In this document: piece by piece, positions 1-7,393 of the stretch | Layout of the letters: each line of letters begins with the position of its first letter | Numbering within the stretch: position 1 is the stretch's first letter | From: Microthrixaceae bacterium | GTDB lineage: Bacteria > Actinomycetota > Acidimicrobiia > Acidimicrobiales > Acidimicrobilacustridaceae | NCBI GenBank assembly: GCA_947455015.1 | Contig: CANGMY010000020.1 | Span: 1-13,833 of the forward strand | Length of the DNA: 13,833 nt | Direction: 5' to 3' | The notes under the pieces: generated by a model | Told to the model about the DNA's origin: nothing | The model's database searches: none | The model's input: only the letters and a program-made list of their open reading frames with translations | Translations under genes and position numbers: made by a program

Positions 1-663
1 AAGATCCTCGATCGTTTCGATCGGCGGCGTGCGCAGCATCCGACTGGCTTGCGCCGGACTTGGCATTGGGTTCCATCCATCGGCGAGTTCTACCGATCGA
101 CGAATGGCCCGATTCGAATTTCCACCAATCCAAATTGGCGGAGACGGCAGCTGAACGGGAAGCGGGAGCGCAATGGTGTCAACCGCATCGAAATGGAGAC
201 CAGCCATAGTGACCGGTTCGCCCGACCAAATTGCTTTCATCGCTCGGATGGCTTCGTCGGTTACGTCATTTCGATGGTCGAAATCGCCGCCGACTGCAGC
301 AAACTCAGGAGCGAGATAACCGGCTCCGGTGCCAAGGATGACTCGGCCGTTAGAAATCAGGTCAAGAGTCGCAATCGCTTTCGCGGAAATAAATGGATTG
401 CGATACGCGAGGATCGCCAAGTTGAAATGGAGACGAAGTTTCGTTGTCGCCACCGACGCAACCGTGAGGGCCACAAACGGATCGAGCGCGTGGTGGCCGC
501 CCTTGGCAAGAAATTTCACATCGGGTGCTGGATGATCGGTCACGAAGACTGCGTCGGCCCCGGCGGCTTCGCAGGCCTGCGACATTTCCGTGATGGCTTC
601 TGCCGTGCACCACTCTTGAAGAGCACCCACATGATGGGTGGGAAGTCCGACAGAAATTTTCAT
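1..663 (-). CDS. LLM-class (luciferase-like) F420-dependent oxidoreductase, 3' end cut by window edge
   Basis: The reverse strand is open from the ATG at 663 to the window edge, giving 221 residues without a stop, so the C-terminus is missing. The product begins MKISVGLPTHHVGALQEW and shows the features of the bacterial luciferase-like TIM-barrel family: an early VTDHPAP segment after the first helix, a VATTKLRLHFNLAILAYRNP strand-turn, then LDLISNGRVILGTGAGYL, a typical family signature, and a PPIWIGGNSNRAIRR segment near residues 180-195. Family members of this kind (TIGR03619-like) are usually about 280-300 residues and use coenzyme F420 or flavin; the cofactor assignment here is by family only. 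The start is supported by GAGG at 671-674, seven bases upstream. It diverges from the small ORF at 761. The substrate is unknown; clustering with thiolase and acyl-CoA synthetase genes hints at catabolism. Confidence 0.88.
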   Translation of the reverse strand, partial: MKISVGLPTHHVGALQEWCTAEAITEMSQACEAAGADAVFVTDHPAPDVKFLAKGGHHALDPFVALTVASVATTKLRLHFNLAILAYRNPFISAKAIATLDLISNGRVILGTGAGYLAPEFAAVGGDFDHRNDVTDEAIRAMKAIWSGEPVTMAGLHFDAVDTIALPLPVQLPSPPIWIGGNSNRAIRRSVELADGWNPMPSPAQASRMLRTPPIETIEDL

Positions 664-748
664 CGTGCAGCCTCGAGTCGAAAGTTTTTATTCACGTGCG
701 TGTCGAAAGGTATCGGCCCCGCGTCACCCTGACCAGCACAGCGCGCTC

Positions 749-754
749 TAGCGT
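749..754 (+). promoter_or_regulatory. -10 box TAGCGT, probable leaderless promoter of the small ORF at 761
   Basis: TAGCGT fits the actinobacterial TANNNT -10 consensus. It ends six bases before the ATG at 761, so transcription would begin at or next to the start codon. No convincing -35 hexamer is visible, which is common for such promoters. The same hexamer stands seven bases before ilvD. Confidence 0.4.
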
Positions 755-760
755 GGGGAG

Positions 761-925
761 ATGCCGTTGTTTCTAGACGCCACCTTTGCTTCCTCTGCGC
801 CCTGGCCAGTCATCGTCATTGCAATTGCTGTGGTGTCGGGGCTCTGCCTCTGGGCCCTCTTTCGTCGGGGATCAATCGCCGACCGCGCCCGGTCTGATGA
901 TTCTCAATCCCCCGACGGGGACTGA
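761..925 (+). CDS. Small single-TM protein, 54 aa
   Basis: This is a short open frame beginning MPLFLDATFASSAPWP. Residues 16-34 form one strongly hydrophobic segment (VIVIAIAVVSGLCLWALF), followed at once by RR and an acidic, polar tail ending SPDGD. The positive-inside pattern predicts a tail in the cytoplasm and a short N-terminus outside. GGGGAG lies directly against the ATG, too close for a normal Shine-Dalgarno site, but the TAGCGT box at 749-754 fits leaderless initiation. The last 22 bases overlap the 3' end of the convergent TetR gene. I recognise no family. The clean hydrophobic segment, charge pattern and promoter placement favour a real gene, but chance cannot be excluded at this length. 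Confidence 0.5.
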   Translation: MPLFLDATFASSAPWPVIVIAIAVVSGLCLWALFRRGSIADRARSDDSQSPDGD

Positions 926-1593
926 CCAGTCAGGGTCAAGAAGACGACCCTCGCCATACTGCGCCGCAACTCAGAGCTATCGGCTCCCCAAGATTGAAGG
1001 CCCTCGATGTGGGCCGACACATGCGCCAGCATCGAGACAAGAACGCCAGCGTCGGCGAGCGGGTCGACAACTCGTCGATCAGAGGAATTCCGGAGCACCG
1101 AAACGAACGCATTTGCCGGTGCGCCGAGCAGACGAGTTCGCACATCCCGGAATCGTCGATCACCTTCGTCGGTAGCTAAATCGATCACGCGCAGAATCGA
1201 TCGGTGACCCTCCCACAACGCAATGAACGCATCAGCAACGCCGAGCGAAGATTCCCAACCATGAGGATCGGACCAATCGCTACCTTCAATACGTTGTGCG
1301 AGTTCGGGTCCGGCGACATCGACCCTTGCACTTGCTAACGCCAACACTGCGTCTTCTGCAGCGCTGAAATATTGGTAAAAGGTTGCGGGCGAAGTTCCGG
1401 CTCGGCGCGCGATGTCCGCAACCGTTAGTTCGCGATACGTTCCTTCTTCAAGCAATGCTTCGACCGCGTCAAGAAATTTCTGGCGTGTCGCTTCACCACG
1501 ACGACCTAGCGACCGGGTCGCGTCGGAGTTCGCTGCTGACATCACTGTTGTTGCTTCGACATCTTGGAGTTCAGGCCCACGCGTTGACGACAT
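904..1593 (-). CDS. TetR/AcrR family transcriptional regulator
   Basis: The 229-residue product has an N-terminal TetR helix-turn-helix: residues 35-80 include KFLDAVEALLEEGTYRELTV, then DIARRAGTSPATFYQYF, the recognition helix and the FYxYF hallmark. The remaining helices form an effector-binding and dimerisation domain of unassigned ligand, with an aromatic HGWESS segment near the middle. The annotated ATG overlaps the end of the isochorismatase-like gene by 23 bp, indicating one transcript and translational coupling. An internal ATG at 1540-1542 (residue 18) is a possible true start, because residues 1-17 are unlike the family and no Shine-Dalgarno is seen at the first ATG. TetR proteins in such clusters often repress adjacent catabolic genes, here plausibly the divergent thiolase; that is inference. 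Confidence 0.9.
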   Translation of the reverse strand: MSSTRGPELQDVEATTVMSAANSDATRSLGRRGEATRQKFLDAVEALLEEGTYRELTVADIARRAGTSPATFYQYFSAAEDAVLALASARVDVAGPELAQRIEGSDWSDPHGWESSLGVADAFIALWEGHRSILRVIDLATDEGDRRFRDVRTRLLGAPANAFVSVLRNSSDRRVVDPLADAGVLVSMLAHVSAHIEGLQSWGADSSELRRSMARVVFLTLTGQSPSGD

Positions 1594-2191
1594 CGTCAGT
1601 GGTAACGACCGTTGAAATCATTTGGTAGGTGTTGTCGAGAAGGGTTTCGGAATAGTCAGCGGGCACTCCGGCTACGGCATCGCGCGGAACCACGACCTGA
1701 TAGCCGTTGTTCACTAATCCGATCGACAGACCCAACAGCGCAACGTTCACGGAAACTCCAACAACCACAACGGTCTTTACCCCGAGGTTGCGAAGCACCG
1801 GATCAAGATCGGTTCCGCCCATGGGATCGAGTCCGTGGTAGCGACCCAGGATCATGTCGCTTGGAGAATGACTGAACTCGTCGATAGGCATCGCGAGATG
1901 ACTTCCGGGCTCCATTGCCACTGCGCCGTGTTTCTGCATCGCGACGAACAATCGACCATTTGTGTTGCCACCCCGATAGTCGGGACGACGCCAGAACACT
2001 GCATGCACAACCTGGACACCGGCAATCCGAGCCGCATGCAGCAGTCGTGCCCCATTGGGGATGGCCTGAACACGAGCGGCCTCGGCCAACTCCGGCAAAG
2101 AGGTTTCAGGACCAAGTACCCCGTTCTGGCACTCAGAGGTGACGACTGCAGTGGTGTTTGGATCAAGGAGGGTGCGGAGATCAAGTGCCAT
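1571..2191 (-). CDS. Isochorismatase-fold (cysteine hydrolase-like) protein lacking the usual catalytic triad
   Basis: The product is 206 residues from the chosen start MALDLRTLLDP. I prefer the ATG at 2191 over the in-frame ATG at 2236 because AGGTGA (2197-2202) sits five bases upstream of it. The fold is clear: VVTSECQNGVLG near residues 17-27, a GVQVVHAVFWRRPDY strand-loop near 58-72, and VVVVGVSVNVALLGLSI followed by NNGYQVVVPRDAVAG near 141-175. In active family members the triad is Asp, Lys, Cys. The aligned positions here read Glu20, Arg117 and Ala151, so the nucleophilic cysteine is absent. It may be a divergent hydrolase, a binding protein or a pseudoenzyme. I recall similar substitutions in other actinobacterial homologues, so this is probably a subfamily trait and not gene decay. 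It is co-transcribed with the TetR gene downstream. Confidence 0.87.
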   Translation of the reverse strand: MALDLRTLLDPNTTAVVTSECQNGVLGPETSLPELAEAARVQAIPNGARLLHAARIAGVQVVHAVFWRRPDYRGGNTNGRLFVAMQKHGAVAMEPGSHLAMPIDEFSHSPSDMILGRYHGLDPMGGTDLDPVLRNLGVKTVVVVGVSVNVALLGLSIGLVNNGYQVVVPRDAVAGVPADYSETLLDNTYQMISTVVTTDDVVNAWA

Positions 2192-2203
2192 TGGATTCAC
2201 CTC
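2192..2203 (-). promoter_or_regulatory. Ribosome binding site fixing the isochorismatase-like start
   Basis: On the minus strand GAGGTGA is followed by ATCCA and then ATG at 2191. The spacing of five bases is good. The upstream in-frame ATG at 2236 has no comparable site, so the 15-residue N-terminal extension is probably not translated. Confidence 0.6.
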
Positions 2204-2365
2204 GGCCCTACGAGCGCGAGAAGCGATCGTGGCCATTCGGGGAGACGGGTGATGACGGTTCTACCCCACGCTTCCGCCTCTCGCACGCCTTCTCAGCCGA
2301 TAGTTACCGCTCAGTAGGTTCCTTGCGATAGACAATTCCGACCACGGGCCCGATCAGGCCCTCCC

Positions 2366-2383
2366 CGCCGGAACCTTCCGGCG
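2366..2383 (+). promoter_or_regulatory. Perfect 8-bp inverted repeat in the thiolase leader
   Basis: CGCCGGAA, two bases CC, then TTCCGGCG. The hairpin ends 22 bases before the thiolase ATG and 11 bases before its AAGGAG site. It may be an operator, a 5' stability hairpin or a translational control element. No T-tract follows, so it is not a terminator. Confidence 0.4.
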
Positions 2384-2405
2384 TTCCGTGCATCAAGGAG
2401 CCGTT

Positions 2406-3632
2406 ATGCCCGAAGCAGTCATCGTTTCGACCGCCCGTTCACCCATTGGTCGTGCCCACAAGGGTTCACTCACGCAGGTTCGCCCTGACGACCTCGCCGC
2501 GACCATCATCCGCGCCGCGCTCGACAAGGTGCCGTCACTCGACTCATCCCTCGTCGAAGACATCATGCTTGGCTGCGCGCAGCCTGCAGGTGCGCAGGGC
2601 TACAACATCGCTCGCGTTGTTTCTGAACTCGCAGGCATGGGCCACATCCCCGGCGTCACCGTGAACCGGTACTGCTCGTCATCACTGCAGACCATCCGCA
2701 TGGCTGCTCATGCGATTAAGGCCGGCGAAGGAGACATCTTCATCTCCGCTGGTGTTGAAACCGTGAGCCAGTTCGGTCTCGGCATGTCCGATGGCCTTCC
2801 CGGCACACACAACCCACGTATGGCTGCGGCCGAGGCTCGTACCGCGGAACGCGCAACAGGTGGCGCTCCGGTCTGGACCGCCTTCGACGGTGGCATCTCC
2901 GACTACTACCTCGGCATGGGCCAGACCGCTGAGAACGTCGCCCAGTTCGAGAACGTCTCGCGTGAAGAGCAGGACGAATTCGCCGCACAGTCACAGCAGC
3001 GTGCAACCGCAGCGCTTGAGCGTGGCTTCTTTGAGCGTGAGATCACCCCGATCCACACGGTCGACGCTGACGGCAATGCCGTTGTCGTGAAACAGGACGA
3101 CGGCATCCGCGCCGGAACCACCAAGGAGAAGCTCGCTGAGCTCAAGCCGGTGTTCCGCCCCGACGGAACCGTCACCGCAGGCAACGCCTGCCCGCTCAAC
3201 GATGGGGCCGCTGCTGTCATCGTCATGAGCGACACCAAAGCCAAGGAACTTGGCCTCACTCCTATCGCTCGAATCATTTCGTCGGGCGTCAGCGCAATCG
3301 ATCCAGAGATCATGGGCCTTGGCCCAGTCGAAGCCTGCCGTCAGGCCATGGCTCGCGCCGGACTGAGCATCAATGACATCGACCTCGTTGAAATCAACGA
3401 AGCCTTCGCTGCTCAGGTTGTTCCTTCGGCCAAGCACCTCGGCATTAGCTGGGACAAGCTCAACGTGAACGGTGGTGCTATCGCCCTCGGACACCCCTTC
3501 GGCATGACCGGCGCCCGCATTATGGCCACGCTGCTCAATGGCCTTGAAGACACCGGCGGCACCATTGGCATGGAATCCATGTGCATCGGTGGCGGCCAGG
3601 GCATGGCGATGATCATCGAGCGTCTCTCCTGA
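2406..3632 (+). CDS. Thiolase family acetyl-CoA acyltransferase
   Basis: A 408-residue cytosolic thiolase catalysing CoA-dependent cleavage of a 3-ketoacyl-CoA, or the reverse condensation. AAGGAG at 2395-2400 places the start at the ATG at 2406 (MPEAVIVSTARSPIGRA), not at the in-frame GTG 18 bases earlier. All family landmarks are present: the acyl-accepting Cys90 in NRYCSSSLQ, Asn331 in NEAFAAQ, His363 in GGAIALGHPFGMTGAR, and the second catalytic Cys393 in CIGGGQGMA. Length is normal for the degradative/biosynthetic thiolase family (about 390-410). Its codons are GC-rich and regular, suggesting good expression. It is followed by its own terminator, so it is probably monocistronic. The acyl-CoA synthetase next to it suggests a beta-oxidation-like role; the chain or ring substrate is not readable from sequence. 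Confidence 0.96.
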   Translation: MPEAVIVSTARSPIGRAHKGSLTQVRPDDLAATIIRAALDKVPSLDSSLVEDIMLGCAQPAGAQGYNIARVVSELAGMGHIPGVTVNRYCSSSLQTIRMAAHAIKAGEGDIFISAGVETVSQFGLGMSDGLPGTHNPRMAAAEARTAERATGGAPVWTAFDGGISDYYLGMGQTAENVAQFENVSREEQDEFAAQSQQRATAALERGFFEREITPIHTVDADGNAVVVKQDDGIRAGTTKEKLAELKPVFRPDGTVTAGNACPLNDGAAAVIVMSDTKAKELGLTPIARIISSGVSAIDPEIMGLGPVEACRQAMARAGLSINDIDLVEINEAFAAQVVPSAKHLGISWDKLNVNGGAIALGHPFGMTGARIMATLLNGLEDTGGTIGMESMCIGGGQGMAMIIERLS

Positions 3633-3653
3633 TCATCTGCACGTCTGCAATGC

Positions 3654-3688
3654 AAAGGCCCCGCTTCGGCGGGGCCTTTGTTGTTTTC
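3654..3688 (+). terminator. Rho-independent terminator of the thiolase gene
   Basis: An 11-bp perfect stem (AAAGGCCCCGC pairing with GCGGGGCCTTT) closed by a TTCG tetraloop is followed by GTTGTTTTC. It begins 22 bases after the thiolase stop codon. This is a strong intrinsic terminator and means the next gene needs its own promoter within a few dozen bases. Confidence 0.92.
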
Positions 3689-3711
3689 GACTGCTTTCGA
3701 GGTCCCTGGAC

Positions 3712-5301
3712 ATGAGAGCCGACGTACCATCGCTCTCACCAACGTTCGCCCAGCGCACCAGGATCAACGTGATCGACGAGAAACTTCACAGCATCGGTCG
3801 AGAGATCGCCGCAATTTCACAACGAGATCCCGATCGTCCCGCCATCATCACCACTGACGGATGCGTGATGACGTTCGGCGAGCTTGAACATGACGTCGAT
3901 GCCCTTGCCGCCTCATTCGCCGCCGCTGGCCTGGCAACTGGTGATGTCGTTGCATTGCTTTGCCGTAACCGACCCGAGTGGATGGTTACCTATGAGGCAG
4001 CATTGCGCGCGGGTGTCACATTGCTTCCAGTTAATTGGCATCTTGAAGCAGATGACGTCCAATACGTGCTCGAAGATTCAGGCGCCAAAGCACTTCTCGC
4101 AGAATCAGTCTTCTCGCCTCAAGCAGAAGGCGTTCCCGCTTCGCTCGTGCTTCGGATCGCAATCGGCGGTCCTATCGATGGTTTTGAGTCGTGGAACGAC
4201 GTGCTCTCGTCTGCTTCCACCCCCTCACCGGAACGTCCTCGCGGCACACAGATGATCTACACGTCGGGGACAACCGGTCGACCAAAGGGCGTCCGCCACG
4301 ACCCTCAACCTTCCTCATCCGCCGCCGCTGCTGGCACAGCGATGGTTGCCATGTTTGGAATGGACGGCGACAACGGCGACTCAATGCTGTGCACCGCGCC
4401 GCTCTACCACTCCGGCCCCAGTCGGCTCTGCCTCGAATGGCCTTTGGGCGCGGGAGTTGCCGTCGTCCTTATGGATCGATTTGATCCGCGCGATGCGCTT
4501 GGTCTCATCGACAAACACGCGATCACACACGCGTTTTTTGTCCCCACGATGTTCAATCGCATGCTTGCAGTTCCTGATCGCGAATCATTTAACGTCTCGA
4601 CGCTTCGATTTGTTCTCCACGGCGCCGGGCCTTGCACTGTTGCGACGAAACAAGCCATGTTCGATTGGTTCGGCCCCGTAATTCACGAGATCTACGCAGC
4701 CAGCGAGGGGCCAGGTACGTGGATCACTCCGCAAGAGTGGCTTGCGCACCCGGGCAGCGTGGGACGCGTCGACCCCGAACGTCTTCGCATTCGCCGTGAA
4801 GATCGCTCAACCGCCGATGCCGACGAAGTCGGAACCGTGTGGTTCTTCAGTGCTTCCAAGTTTCGCTATCACGGAGACCCCGAAAAGACCGCCACGACCT
4901 ACGACGAAAGCGGCGACTGGTACACGGTCGGCGACCGCGGCCATATCGATGCCGACGGCTATCTCTACCTCTCAGGCCGAACAGCCGAGTGCATCAATAG
5001 CGGTGGGGTGAACATCTATCCGGCCCGCATCGACGAGGCACTCGCTGCGGCTCCAGGCGTCATTGACGGCGCCGCCTTCGGCCTTCCCGATGACGACCTC
5101 GGCGAAATCGTCGCCGCAGCAATCGTGATCTCCGATGGCGCCGACCCCGACGCGAGCATCACGTCGACGATTGACCATTGCCGAGAGGTCGTCGGGTCAC
5201 AACTCACTCCAAAGCGAGTCTTCGTTGTCGACGAGTTGCCACGAAGCGATGCCGGGAAGTTGTATCGATCACGTCTGGTTCAGCAATTCACCGGAGAGTG
5301 A
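3712..5301 (+). CDS. AMP-dependent acyl-CoA synthetase/ligase (FadD-like)
   Basis: An adenylate-forming enzyme that activates a carboxylic acid to its CoA thioester through an acyl-AMP. In the 529-residue frame the P-loop motif YTSGTTGRPKG lies near residues 183-193, followed by the APLYHSGP segment, the A5-like YAASEG, the adenylate-contacting GDWYTVGDRGHIDADGYLYL, the hinge-proximal NSGGVNIYP, and the C-terminal catalytic lysine Lys516 in DAGKLYRSR. All key residues are intact. The ATG at 3712 lies only about 24 bases after the thiolase terminator and has no ribosome binding site. An in-frame GTG at 3769 has AGGA five bases upstream and begins close to where the family usually starts, so the true protein may be 510 residues (VIDEKLHSIGREIAA). 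The substrate class is undetermined. It ends convergently with the ABC binding-protein gene. Confidence 0.94.
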   Translation: MRADVPSLSPTFAQRTRINVIDEKLHSIGREIAAISQRDPDRPAIITTDGCVMTFGELEHDVDALAASFAAAGLATGDVVALLCRNRPEWMVTYEAALRAGVTLLPVNWHLEADDVQYVLEDSGAKALLAESVFSPQAEGVPASLVLRIAIGGPIDGFESWNDVLSSASTPSPERPRGTQMIYTSGTTGRPKGVRHDPQPSSSAAAAGTAMVAMFGMDGDNGDSMLCTAPLYHSGPSRLCLEWPLGAGVAVVLMDRFDPRDALGLIDKHAITHAFFVPTMFNRMLAVPDRESFNVSTLRFVLHGAGPCTVATKQAMFDWFGPVIHEIYAASEGPGTWITPQEWLAHPGSVGRVDPERLRIRREDRSTADADEVGTVWFFSASKFRYHGDPEKTATTYDESGDWYTVGDRGHIDADGYLYLSGRTAECINSGGVNIYPARIDEALAAAPGVIDGAAFGLPDDDLGEIVAAAIVISDGADPDASITSTIDHCREVVGSQLTPKRVFVVDELPRSDAGKLYRSRLVQQFTGE

Positions 5302-5313
5302 ATCGCTCGCTGG

Positions 5314-5329
5314 CCGGGCTTCGCCCTGG
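5314..5329. terminator. Short GC hairpin between convergent genes, possible bidirectional terminator
   Basis: CCGGGC TTC GCCCTGG forms a short stem with one bulge in the 36-bp gap between the stop codons of the synthetase (plus) and the ABC binding protein (minus). There is no T-tract on either side, so intrinsic termination is uncertain; position is the main argument. Confidence 0.3.
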
Positions 5330-5337
5330 AGGCACTG

Positions 5338-6522
5338 TCAGCCGGTTCGTCCGGTGGCGTGCTCGTAGAACGATCGGTCAACCAATTTTTCTTCGGGCAC
5401 AGGATGTTCGTAGGCAGTAATGACATCGAGATCGATGAACTCTTGCTGCATTCTCGTTGTGGTGTCCTGACGAATTTCCCAATCCATCGTGAGTGATGAC
5501 GTTCGCTCAAGGAGTGTCACCGGCTGATTGATCGCCGTTGCGATTGCCGCCATTACTGACGGGTCTTGGTGATAGTCGCCAGACAAGTGCGTGTTAATTG
5601 TTCGAATCACCGCACGCGCAAATGCATCACCCACGGCCGGAGTGTCTCGAAGGAGTGACTTCCCGAACAGCACCGACCCGAGCGGCTCGCCGGGCAACTG
5701 CGTCGCCATCAGCACATACTCGGGTGTCGCAAAGTCGATCCATACCGGGTCGATAAGAACTGCACAGTCGATTGCGCCGTTCTTTAGCCCCGTTGTCATC
5801 TCGGAACTCGGGATGTTGATGACCGGAAGCGCATCACCGTTGAAATCAGGCACGCGCTTTTTGAGTTCTGCAATCGCGTAATAGATGCCCGACGATGACT
5901 TCCCCACTGCGGAACCCCAGCGAAGGTTCTGCGTTTCAGAGGGATTGGGAGATTCAGGAGTCGTGAATGCATCGCGCCGACACCAAAGCCCGGTTTGCTG
6001 AACGCTGTAGTCGCCGGCAGACGGCGGGTAATAGTTTCCGAGAACGGCGCGGACGGTCAGGCCAATTCTTGAAGCGTTGAACAATGAAAGGTCATAGCCC
6101 CCCACCGATGCATCAAGTTGCCCCTGCGACAATTGAGGGATTGCATCCGAGGTTGGCAGAGTGACGAATTCAACCGAAAGATTTTCTTTCTGAAACTCGC
6201 CGAGAGATTGCGCCAAAAGAACTGGGGCGGCGTATTCGCCACGAAATGCAATCGAAACTCGGAGTTTGACCGGTTGCGAAAGGGGCTGCGGAGCGGGAGC
6301 GCCGGCCGTGCAACGAGCTGGCAATCGGCCGACGGAAAGATCGGTTTGGTCGGTCCGTCCGTTCTCGCAACCCGGCACCGCCACGACGTCGCTACGAAGG
6401 TCAGGAGCCCGCGAAGCACTCGAAGGTCCGCCGACACAACCGGTGAGCGCAATCGATGCAACGCAACCGAGAACGAGCCAGAACCGTTGGGATCTCGGAA
6501 TGGGGGCCACCGATCGGTTCAC
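5338..6522 (-). CDS. ABC transporter substrate-binding lipoprotein, nitrate/sulfonate/taurine (NMT1/SsuA-like) type
   Basis: The 394-residue product starts with a lipoprotein signal peptide: arginines at 3, 10 and 13, a hydrophobic stretch (FWLVLGCVASIAL) and lipobox LTGC with Cys29 as the lipidated residue. After a linker of about 55 residues holding two cysteines (Cys52, Cys71), the mature domain begins with VKLRVSIAFRGEYAAPVLLAQ, then GEFQKENLSVEFVTL, DAIPQLSQGQLDASVGG, matching the NMT1/THI5-like periplasmic-binding fold used for nitrate, sulfonates, taurine or pyrimidines. The start codon overlaps the permease stop by four bases (ATGA), so translation is coupled and the three transporter genes form one operon. 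In this cell type the protein would be anchored to the outer face of the membrane. The ligand cannot be read from sequence. The linker with its cysteine pair is longer than usual. Confidence 0.92.
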   Translation of the reverse strand: MNRSVAPIPRSQRFWLVLGCVASIALTGCVGGPSSASRAPDLRSDVVAVPGCENGRTDQTDLSVGRLPARCTAGAPAPQPLSQPVKLRVSIAFRGEYAAPVLLAQSLGEFQKENLSVEFVTLPTSDAIPQLSQGQLDASVGGYDLSLFNASRIGLTVRAVLGNYYPPSAGDYSVQQTGLWCRRDAFTTPESPNPSETQNLRWGSAVGKSSSGIYYAIAELKKRVPDFNGDALPVINIPSSEMTTGLKNGAIDCAVLIDPVWIDFATPEYVLMATQLPGEPLGSVLFGKSLLRDTPAVGDAFARAVIRTINTHLSGDYHQDPSVMAAIATAINQPVTLLERTSSLTMDWEIRQDTTTRMQQEFIDLDVITAYEHPVPEEKLVDRSFYEHATGRTG

Positions 6523-7391
6523 CCTTCATCCTCTTTCGCCCACGGGGCCAACATCCGCCCGACACGACGAACAACCCACGTAAACAACACGCCAAGGAGG
6601 GCAGCGATGACAATTGCAACGTACATCTGTCCTGGATCAAGAATCTGGCGAGCCGTATTGATGCGATAGCCAAGTCCTTGGTTGCCCGGAGCAAACACGA
6701 ATTCAACGCCGATCACCGTCAACACGGTGACGCCAGCTGCGACTCGCAAGCCAATGAAGATTTGCGGCAATGACCCGGGAAGCAGAACTTGCCGAAAGAG
6801 TTGCCATTTCGTGGCGCCAAACGACACCGCTGCGTCTCGGTATCCAGACGGAACCGACATCACCGCGGTCATCGTCTGAATCCACACGAAGAAAAACACG
6901 GTGAGAGCAATAACGGCGATGACGGGCTTTTCGTCGAACCCGAGGATGAGCAGAAACACTCCAATGAGAGCGAGTTTTGGAACCGTGTACATCGCAGCCA
7001 GGAGTGGTTCAAGAGCAGCTCGAGTAAGGCGACTCATCCCCATCCAGACGCCGAGCACGAGGCCGAAGAGTGCTCCCCAGAAATACCCCCATGCCACTCG
7101 GTACATCGACTTACCGACATCTCCCCACATGCCGCCGCCCGCATTGGACGAGAACAGTTCAGGGGTTCGACGCAAGAGATCAGTTGGCGATGGATACAGG
7201 CCTGGATTGATCCACTCGTGCGTTGATGCAAGCTCCCACAGAATGATCAGAGCAACAGGTACACCAATCGAAAGTGACAATTCGATCGTGCGACGCCGAC
7301 GCGAGTGGCTCTTCGGATTGAATTCCGCGGGTCCGGGCAAACGCTTCAGGACGACATCATTTGTTGCAGTTGAGGTGGCTTGTTCAGACAC
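6519..7391 (-). CDS. ABC transporter permease, SsuC/TauC type
   Basis: The 290-residue membrane protein starts at a GTG (MSEQATSTATND), two bases after the stop of the ATPase gene. About six membrane segments are visible, near residues 37-54, 100-118, 134-152, 156-178, 211-232 and 262-280, with a basic SRRRR cluster before the first. The cytoplasmic EAA coupling loop, which docks on the ATPase, lies at residues 186-210 (DAAVSFGATKWQLFRQVLLP). These features and the length match BPD_transp_1 permeases of the sulfonate/nitrate/taurine importers, which work as a homodimer with two ATPase subunits. It is the middle gene of the operon, overlapping the binding-protein gene by four bases. Confidence 0.93.
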   Translation of the reverse strand: MSEQATSTATNDVVLKRLPGPAEFNPKSHSRRRRTIELSLSIGVPVALIILWELASTHEWINPGLYPSPTDLLRRTPELFSSNAGGGMWGDVGKSMYRVAWGYFWGALFGLVLGVWMGMSRLTRAALEPLLAAMYTVPKLALIGVFLLILGFDEKPVIAVIALTVFFFVWIQTMTAVMSVPSGYRDAAVSFGATKWQLFRQVLLPGSLPQIFIGLRVAAGVTVLTVIGVEFVFAPGNQGLGYRINTARQILDPGQMYVAIVIAALLGVLFTWVVRRVGRMLAPWAKEDEG

Positions 7392-7393
7392 TA

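Larger units (their letters stand above)
2192..2405. promoter_or_regulatory. Divergent control region between isochorismatase-like and thiolase genes
   Basis: This stretch of about 214 bp separates two divergent genes and holds no credible gene. It contains CGATAG twice (2297-2302 and 2327-2332), an imperfect palindrome TACCGCTCAGTA between them, and the perfect hairpin at 2366-2383. It is the natural place for promoters in both directions and for a TetR operator, but I could not assign -35/-10 pairs with confidence. Confidence 0.45.

Noticed and set aside
49..732. Plus-strand open frame of 227 codons
   Set aside because: It is antisense to the luciferase-like oxidoreductase, whose motifs are clear; the plus-strand product is rich in Arg, His and Cys with no domain.
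1835..2317. Plus-strand open frame of 160 codons
   Set aside because: Antisense to the isochorismatase-like gene and running into its control region; composition is shadow-like and no motif is seen.
6118..6669. Plus-strand open frame of 183 codons
   Set aside because: Lies opposite the binding-protein and permease genes of the ABC operon; Arg- and Ser-rich, no domain.
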